Positions 13,098 to 18,038 of a stretch of DNA of 18,038 bases are shown here, piece by piece. The position numbers were made by a program, and so were the translations under genes. This DNA is from an uncultured Clostridia bacterium (lineage in GTDB: Bacteria > Bacillota > Clostridia > TANB77 > CAG-508). The notes under the pieces are model-generated. The model was not told the origin of the DNA and ran no database searches. It saw only the letters and a program-made list of their open reading frames with translations. The DNA lies in contig CAKOTK010000013.1 of assembly GCA_934120135.1 (NCBI GenBank), positions 1-18,038 of the forward strand. The letters run 5' to 3'. Every line of letters starts with the position of its first letter. Position 1 is the first letter of the stretch.

Positions 13098-15185
13098 TTA
13101 TTCTTCCTCTTTAATAATATTTTTACTTCCTATATATGTTGCTAAAAAGTAACATCCATAAATCACACCCATAACAATTACAGTTGCTATAACTGATGGC
13201 AATAGCTGTTCTCTAGATGCAAGTGTATCAAATATGGACATAGCAAATTGTATTCCAAATATTGAATGGATTACCGCTAAAACAAGTGGCAATATAAAGA
13301 AAATTCCTATTTGTCTAAATAATGCTTGATTTATCATTTTTTCATCACAACCTATTTTTCTTAAAATAATATACCTTTGCTTGTTATCTGAACTTTCAGT
13401 TAATTGTTTTAATGCTAAAATAGCACAACTTGCTATAAGGAATATAATTCCTAGATAAATTGCAATAAATACTATTATAGTTGATAATCCAACACTTGAT
13501 TCAACTAATCTTATTTTTGTTTCTACATTTAATGTATTATTTTGGCTTGTTAGTTTTTTCATTAGTTCAGAGTCATCCTCTGAAAATACTTTTCCTATAT
13601 TTACTTTTTCTTCATCTGTTTTAGCATTATAGTTTGCTGCTAAGAACCATAACTGTTGCTCATCTTTACTTAAATTGCAACTATCTGGAACTAGTACAAT
13701 ACCAACGTTTGTATGGCTTGTAGATATTTGTATAAATCCATCTTTACATTCACTATATTTAGGTTTATATTCTTTTCCTTTCAAGCTAATTATTGGTTTT
13801 GTTTTCAATCCAAAATTTCTTATACTAGCTATGCCTCCATAATTACAAATTATAATATATTCATCATCTTCTAGAGAGTATTGCTCATTTCCATATAATT
13901 TTGCGATTTTGTTGTAGTCTGATATTTTTATAATGCTTTCTGGTGTGTCAAGTTTCATCATTGGTGATTGCTTTTTTATTTGTTCTGTGGCTTCTCCCAA
14001 TGTCTTTTCCCACGTAAATTCTTCTACATCATAAATTGGTATTTCTATAATGTCTTTTAATAGTTTTATATCAAAACCATTTTGTGTAAGAGTGTATAAA
14101 ATACTTTGGGTTGAATCATATTGTAATTCTTGTGAATACTTATTTTTATTATCATTTACTTTCAAATTAGCAGACTTATATAAATTCAAATCTACTGGCG
14201 TCATTTTTTCTATGTCTGCTTGCATAGAATTTTTTAATGCAATTGATGATGATAATGCAGTAATTGTCATAAATAGCATTAAACATATTACACTCATACT
14301 AATTACAGTTGTATTTATGTTATTGTGTAATTGTCTTAATACAAACATATTTGTTCCCTTTAAGTATGTACTTTTCTTAGTTTGAAGAAGTTTTAAAATT
14401 AGTCCTGAGAAAGACCAGAATATTAAAACCGTTCCAGCAATTCCAATCAATACTGATATTCCAATTGCTTTAGTTGTTTCATCAACATTCTTCATTTTGA
14501 AAACACCTTTTGTTACCATCCAGTAAGCATAGCTTAAACCTATGGCAGCAATTATAAAAACAATAATACATATTATTGGATTTTTCATTCTTACTTGTTC
14601 ATTCTTTTTACTTGCTGTTAGCAGACTTATTAATTTATATCTTGAGATTGTGAATGTATTGAAAACCATTACTGCTAAAAACATTACAGCAAAATATATA
14701 CAAGTTTTTATACAAGCATTTTGTGAAAATACAAATTCAAATTCACTCATATCTGCTTGAAATAGTTTTGCTACTAATATTGACATAAATTGTGATGCAA
14801 ATATTCCTAATATAAGTCCTATTGCAAGTGAAATTATTCCTACAAATATTGTTTCTAGTAATAAGATTTTAGAAATTTGTCTTTTGCCCATTCCTAAGGT
14901 CATATATATTCCAAATTCTTTTTTTCTTCTATTTATTAAAAAATTATTGGCATATACAATTAAAAGTCCTAATATTACTGCAATAAATATTGATACCATA
15001 CCCAACATATTTATCATAAGTTTTATCATTTCTTTAGTAGAGCTAGATACTTGAAGCATTGCCTCTTGGCTGTCAAGAGAGTTAAACATATAAAATAATG
15101 CTACACCTAAAACTAAAGTAATAAAGTATATTGCATAATCTTTAAAACTTTTTTGCATGTTTCTTGCAGATAATTTAAATAACAT
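13098..15185 (-). CDS. bceB: BceB-type ABC transporter permease
   Basis: A 695-residue permease of the peptide-antibiotic exporter family. Ten membrane helices are readable: about 18-34, 57-79, 107-130, 161-180, 202-223, 240-265, 291-313, then three more near the C-terminus (from about 560). A large extracellular domain of about 240 residues between helices 7 and 8 is the BceB hallmark and senses the antibiotic-target complex. FtsX-like cores carry RRKKEFGIYMTLGMGKRQI (86-104) and a second copy YIILRKIGCDEKMINQALFR. With the ATPase it would free cell-wall precursors from antimicrobial peptides and signal flux to the kinase. It overlaps the ATPase gene by 11 bp. The gene symbol is by family; the drug specificity is not shown. 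Confidence 0.9.
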   Translation of the reverse strand: MLFKLSARNMQKSFKDYAIYFITLVLGVALFYMFNSLDSQEAMLQVSSSTKEMIKLMINMLGMVSIFIAVILGLLIVYANNFLINRRKKEFGIYMTLGMGKRQISKILLLETIFVGIISLAIGLILGIFASQFMSILVAKLFQADMSEFEFVFSQNACIKTCIYFAVMFLAVMVFNTFTISRYKLISLLTASKKNEQVRMKNPIICIIVFIIAAIGLSYAYWMVTKGVFKMKNVDETTKAIGISVLIGIAGTVLIFWSFSGLILKLLQTKKSTYLKGTNMFVLRQLHNNINTTVISMSVICLMLFMTITALSSSIALKNSMQADIEKMTPVDLNLYKSANLKVNDNKNKYSQELQYDSTQSILYTLTQNGFDIKLLKDIIEIPIYDVEEFTWEKTLGEATEQIKKQSPMMKLDTPESIIKISDYNKIAKLYGNEQYSLEDDEYIIICNYGGIASIRNFGLKTKPIISLKGKEYKPKYSECKDGFIQISTSHTNVGIVLVPDSCNLSKDEQQLWFLAANYNAKTDEEKVNIGKVFSEDDSELMKKLTSQNNTLNVETKIRLVESSVGLSTIIVFIAIYLGIIFLIASCAILALKQLTESSDNKQRYIILRKIGCDEKMINQALFRQIGIFFILPLVLAVIHSIFGIQFAMSIFDTLASREQLLPSVIATVIVMGVIYGCYFLATYIGSKNIIKEEE

Positions 15186-15942
15186 CGTTTAGCTCACCTC
15201 CAAGAAGGGTTTGCACTTCAATTATCTTCTCGAAGAATTGTTTTCTTGTATCATTGCCTTTTATTAGTTCATTAAAGATTTTTCCATCCTTTATGAATAT
15301 AATACGGTCTGCATAACTAGCTGTAAAGGCATCATGTGTAACCATTAAAATAGTTGCCCCTAATTTTTCGTTTAATGTTGTAAATGTTTCTAGTAATTGT
15401 TTTGCAGATTTTGAATCTAAAGCACCAGTTGGCTCATCTGCCAATACTAATTGCGGATTTGTAATAATTGCTCTTGCAGATGCAACTCTTTGTTTTTGTC
15501 CTCCTGATAATTGATAAGGATATTTACTAAGAATATTACTTATATCTAGTTTATTGGCAATTTCTTTAACTCTTTTATCAATTTCATGTGCATTTACTTT
15601 TTGAATTGTAAGGGCTAAAGCAATGTTTTCGTATGCTGTAAGTGTATCTAACAAGTTGAAGTCTTGAAATATAAATCCTAATTCTTCTCTCCTAAATTTA
15701 TTAAGTTTGTTTCCTTTTAATTTTGTAATATCATTTCCATTTATAATAATATGTCCTGTTGTTACTCTATCAATTGTTGATATACAATTTAAAAGTGTTG
15801 TTTTTCCTGAGCCTGATGCTCCCATTATTCCAACAAATTCTTTTGATTTTACATTGAAACTAATATTATCTACAGCCTTTGTTAAGTTTGATTTGCTACC
15901 ATAATATTTTTCAACATTTTTTACTTCTAATATATTTTCCAT
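15175..15942 (-). CDS. bceA: BceA-type ABC transporter ATPase
   Basis: A 255-residue ATP-binding subunit of the MacB/BceA type that powers the adjacent permease at the inner membrane face. All motifs are intact: Walker A GASGSGKT (41-48), Q-loop FIFQDFNLL with Gln93, signature LSGGQKQRV (145-153), Walker B LVLADEP (165-171), D-loop GALD, and the switch His in MVTHD (about 203). Length is normal with a short C-terminal extension (RKQFFEKIIEVQTLLGGELNDVI). GGGAGG precedes the ATG. The 3' end overlaps the permease start. Its own promoter region, with a TTACA-N4-TGTAA operator, separates it from the histidine kinase, so it can be induced apart from the sensor genes. Confidence 0.93.
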   Translation of the reverse strand: MENILEVKNVEKYYGSKSNLTKAVDNISFNVKSKEFVGIMGASGSGKTTLLNCISTIDRVTTGHIIINGNDITKLKGNKLNKFRREELGFIFQDFNLLDTLTAYENIALALTIQKVNAHEIDKRVKEIANKLDISNILSKYPYQLSGGQKQRVASARAIITNPQLVLADEPTGALDSKSAKQLLETFTTLNEKLGATILMVTHDAFTASYADRIIFIKDGKIFNELIKGNDTRKQFFEKIIEVQTLLGGELNDVI

Positions 15943-15969
15943 TTCAGATTTACCTCCCTTTATGTTTTT

Positions 15970-16036
15970 ATTATAGTAGCTTTATAAATTAGTTGCCATC
16001 GATTTTGCCTACATTTACATTACATTTTTGTAATGT
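15970..16036 (-). promoter_or_regulatory. bceA promoter with BceR-type operator
   Basis: The operator is a perfect inverted repeat ACATTACA-N4-TGTAATGT (16017-16036), containing TTACA-N4-TGTAA, the published form of Bacillus BceR-like sites (TnACA-N4-TGTAA). A perfect TATAAT lies at 15975-15970 on the minus strand with no good -35 (TGGCAA at 17 bp), as expected of an activator-dependent promoter. The dyad centre is about 63 bp before the predicted start of transcription. It abuts the histidine kinase stop codon. Confidence 0.75.
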
Positions 16037-17056
16037 TTAAACTAAATTTGTATAACTGCTATTTGGAAATACTATTTTTATTTCTGTTCCTTTTTCTTCT
16101 TCTGAATTAAGCTCAATTGCTATTCCTAATTTGTCACATAACTTTTTACATAAATACAAGCCTATTCCAGTAGACTTTTTGCCTGATAACCTTCCATTTG
16201 TTCCTGTAAAGCCTTTTTCAAATACTCTTGTAATTTCACCTTTTTTTATTCCTATTCCATTGTCTTTTATGTATAAAATAACATTTTCTTTTTGGGCTTT
16301 GCTATAAATTTCTATATTAGGCTCAACATCTTTATTTTTGTATTTTATGCTGTTTTGTATAATTTGATTTAAAATAAAAATTATCCATTTACTATCTGTG
16401 TTTACTGTATTTTCTAAGTCGTGTATATTGATTTCAGCTTTTTCTTGTATTAGAACATTTTTGTTTTTCTTAATACTTTCATTCACAATTTCTTTCAAAT
16501 TACATTTTTTTATATAATAATCCTTCTCAACTGTATTGCTTCTTGCATAAAACAAGGCTTGTTCAATATAGTTTTCAACTTTGTCTAGTTCTTCTTCTAT
16601 GCTTCTAGTTGCCGAGTTTTTATTGTTTTCTATAATCATTTTACTTGTTGCTATTGGAGTTTTTATTTCATGAATCCATAATTCAATATATTCTTTGTAA
16701 TCTTCTTGTAAGTATTTATACTTATTTACATTTTCATGCATAGACTTGTTTACTTGATCAAGTGTATCTTTTAATATTTTTCCTTCTATAAAATCTGGAG
16801 TTTCTACAATCTCTGTAATTAAATACTTTTCAGTTAACTCATCTAATATATTTTGTAATTTTGTATAATACTTTTTCTTTTTAAAATATTCATAAAGCAA
16901 GCCTATTGAGTATGAAGTTATAATTACTATTGGAATATATATTTTAATGAATTGATTTGTTTGATATGCCATAAAAAATATTTCTATCGTAATTAAAGAA
17001 AATATTATTAAAAATATTGTTAATGCTTTTTCTTTTATAAACTTTAAAAAACTCAT
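16037..17056 (-). CDS. bceS: BceS-type intramembrane-sensing histidine kinase
   Basis: A 339-residue sensor kinase. Two membrane helices (about 11-31 and 38-56) are separated by only a few residues, the mark of intramembrane-sensing kinases that lack an input domain and read out the state of the partner ABC permease. After a cytoplasmic linker come the H-box YIELWIHEIKTPIA with His129, the N-box FILNQIIQNSIKY (Asn230/Asn235), the G1 box DNGIGI (265-270), the F-box VFEKGFTG and the G2 box STGIGL (295-300). All are intact. The ATG overlaps the response regulator's end by 4 bp, so the pair is coupled. The ATPase and permease genes follow after about 94 bp. Confidence 0.93.
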   Translation of the reverse strand: MSFLKFIKEKALTIFLIIFSLITIEIFFMAYQTNQFIKIYIPIVIITSYSIGLLYEYFKKKKYYTKLQNILDELTEKYLITEIVETPDFIEGKILKDTLDQVNKSMHENVNKYKYLQEDYKEYIELWIHEIKTPIATSKMIIENNKNSATRSIEEELDKVENYIEQALFYARSNTVEKDYYIKKCNLKEIVNESIKKNKNVLIQEKAEINIHDLENTVNTDSKWIIFILNQIIQNSIKYKNKDVEPNIEIYSKAQKENVILYIKDNGIGIKKGEITRVFEKGFTGTNGRLSGKKSTGIGLYLCKKLCDKLGIAIELNSEEEKGTEIKIVFPNSSYTNLV

Positions 17057-17739
17057 TCCATATTCGCTCCTTTTAATATATATCCTTGTCCTCTTTTTGT
17101 TTCTAGTAGTTCTTTTAATCCTAGTTCTTCTAACTTGTTTCTCACTCTTGTAATATTAACTGTTAATGTACTATCTCCTATAAAATCTTCGCTATCCCAT
17201 AAACAGCCCATTATATCTTCTCTTGATACGATTTTATCTCTGTTTTGTACTAGATATTTTAAAATTCTAAACTCATTTTTAGTTAACTCAATACAATTAT
17301 CACCCTTTTGAATTGTACTTTTATTTATATTTAATACAAAGTCTTTTGCATCTATAATATCAGCATTTTCATTTGACATATTTGTTCTTCGTAACAACGA
17401 ATTTATTTTAGCAAGTAAAATGTGAATATTAAAAGGTTTGGTAACATAGTGATCTGCTCCATTATTTATGCTTAATAGCTCGTCTATTTCATTGTCTCTG
17501 CTTGTTACCATTATAATTGGCATATTAGATTTTTTTCTTATTTCCTTGCATATAAATTCTCCATCTGCTCCTGGTAAATTGATATCTAGTAACAATAATT
17601 CTGGGTTTATTTTAAGAATATTATCTAATGTATTTTCAAAGTTTTTTAAACTTTCTGATTTATATCCATTATTGTTTAAGCATATTTCTAATTCGTTTCT
17701 TAGTTTTTCATCATCTTCTACTATTAAGATTTTTTGCAT
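17053..17739 (-). CDS. bceR: BceR-type OmpR-family response regulator
   Basis: A 228-residue two-domain regulator. The receiver domain has the acidic pocket VEDD (Glu8, Asp9, Asp10), phospho-acceptor Asp52 in LLLDINLPG, Thr79 in MVTSRD and Lys101 in VTKPF. The C-terminal winged helix (about 130-225) has LTKNEFRILKYLVQNRDKIV and RVRNKLEELG, ending in TKRGQGYIL. It should bind the TTACA-N4-TGTAA dyads before its own gene and before the ATPase gene. GGAGG precedes the ATG. It is the first gene of a bceR-bceS-(promoter)-bceA-bceB cassette, an arrangement known for bacitracin, nisin and other lipid-II-targeting peptides. Confidence 0.93.
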   Translation of the reverse strand: MQKILIVEDDEKLRNELEICLNNNGYKSESLKNFENTLDNILKINPELLLLDINLPGADGEFICKEIRKKSNMPIIMVTSRDNEIDELLSINNGADHYVTKPFNIHILLAKINSLLRRTNMSNENADIIDAKDFVLNINKSTIQKGDNCIELTKNEFRILKYLVQNRDKIVSREDIMGCLWDSEDFIGDSTLTVNITRVRNKLEELGLKELLETKRGQGYILKGANME

Positions 17740-17759
17740 TTCACACTACCTCCGTTATC

Positions 17760-17802
17760 ATTATATCATACATTACAAGTAACAAATCCTACATTTTTGT
17801 AA
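17760..17802 (-). promoter_or_regulatory. bceR promoter with a second copy of the operator
   Basis: On the minus strand TTACA-AAAA-TGTAG (17802-17789) repeats the operator of the bceA promoter with one mismatch; the flanking A and C on the TTACA side match as well. A perfect TATAAT at 17765-17760 is preceded by TGA (extended -10). The dyad centre is about 42 bp before the predicted start, nearer than at bceA. A short dyad TTAC-AA-GTAA (17773-17782) lies between them. Confidence 0.65.
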
Positions 17803-17986
17803 TGTTTTTAAAGCATATAAAATTTAAGGATAGATAATTTTTAAAAATATCTATCCTTTCATCATATTTCAATTTTGCAACTTCATCTAGGTATTTCAAT
17901 TTATCTTTTAAATTATATAAGTGCATTTGAAGTTTTCTTTTTGCAAATTGTAATTTCTCGCTATCATTAACATGACTCTTTCTCAA
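17789..17986 (-). pseudogene. Unrecognised degenerate frame upstream of bceR
   Basis: From a TTG at 17986 a frame reads LRKSHVNDSEKLQFAKRKLQ and then MHLYNLKDKLKYLDEVAKLK, an amphipathic helical stretch like the C-terminal coil of a MerR-type regulator. It then runs through a hairpin (17826-17858) and ends inside the bceR operator, so its last 20 residues are unlikely to be real. A second frame from the right edge (ATG at 18032, stop at 17967) reads MNIANNKIYNFYLNKVEKES and overlaps it. Together they look like one frameshifted or internally deleted gene entering from outside the window. No family is assigned. Confidence 0.22.
17826..17858. terminator. Hairpin related to the CAGATA/TATCTG elements, degenerate
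   Basis: An 11-bp perfect stem AAGGATAGATA/TATCTATCCTT with an AT-only loop (17837-17847) that can itself pair. The core AGATA...TATCT matches the three terminator-promoter elements, but TTGAAA is replaced by TTAAAA and no TATAAT lies at 17 bp. It probably ends a transcript entering from the right before the bceR promoter. On the minus strand the tail is AAATTTTAT. Confidence 0.45.
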
Positions 17987-18038
17987 CTTTATTCAAATAG
18001 AAATTATATATTTTATTGTTTGCTATATTCATAAGTTT

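Noticed and set aside
14050..14760. Plus-strand open frames inside the permease gene
   Set aside because: They are antisense to a complete BceB-type permease, with no ribosome sites or recognisable domains.
17468..17837. Plus-strand open frames over the response regulator and its promoter
   Set aside because: Antisense to an intact OmpR-family gene. They also run through the operator and promoter region.

Overview
The window is low-GC DNA with strong Shine-Dalgarno sites (AGGAG/GGAGG), standard stop codons and gene families typical of Firmicutes: a BceRSAB peptide-antibiotic module, a class B sortase, a TraX-like protein and a PrdX/YbaK editing domain. It most resembles a Clostridia-type, probably host-associated, genome. 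This placement is inferred from gene content and codon use, not from a marker gene. Every convincing gene lies on the minus strand, so the window is transcribed from right to left.

Right to left: (1) 13.1-17.8 kb is a complete antimicrobial-peptide sensing and resistance module: response regulator, intramembrane-sensing histidine kinase, ABC ATPase and ten-helix permease. Matching inverted repeats (TTACA-N4-TGTAA type) sit before the regulator gene and before the ATPase gene. (2) 10.6-13.0 kb holds a methyltransferase, a PAP2 phosphatase and a TraX-like membrane protein. (3) 7.9-11.5 kb is a decay zone in which intact genes (flavin reductase, hexapeptide acetyltransferase) alternate with gene remnants. 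At least three remnants (P-loop kinase, membrane-flavodoxin fusion, TM1586-type nitroreductase) keep both ends of the protein and lack the middle. (4) 4.3-7.9 kb carries small maintenance genes: a GNAT protein, a GIY-YIG protein, a nucleotide-pool pyrophosphatase, a coupled ogt-tag alkylation-repair pair and a prolyl-tRNA editing protein. (5) 1-3.8 kb is a class B sortase followed by a very large secreted MBG/YDG-repeat surface protein whose C-terminus lies beyond the left edge.

The most unusual regulatory signal is a repeated element at three gene borders (about 6.75, 8.61 and 12.26 kb). In each, a hairpin with core CAGATA...TATCTG, placed like the terminator of the upstream gene, has a -35 box (TTGAAA or TTGATA) in its loop and a -10 box exactly 17 bp downstream. 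The 3' arm of the hairpin therefore forms the promoter spacer of the next gene. Outer stem bases differ between copies but remain paired. A fourth, degenerate relative lies at 17.84 kb.

The 491-bp gap between the sortase and the prolyl-tRNA editing gene holds a dyad-rich operator-like region, a possible small plus-strand RNA, a two-way hairpin terminator and the 3' end of a lost histidine kinase.
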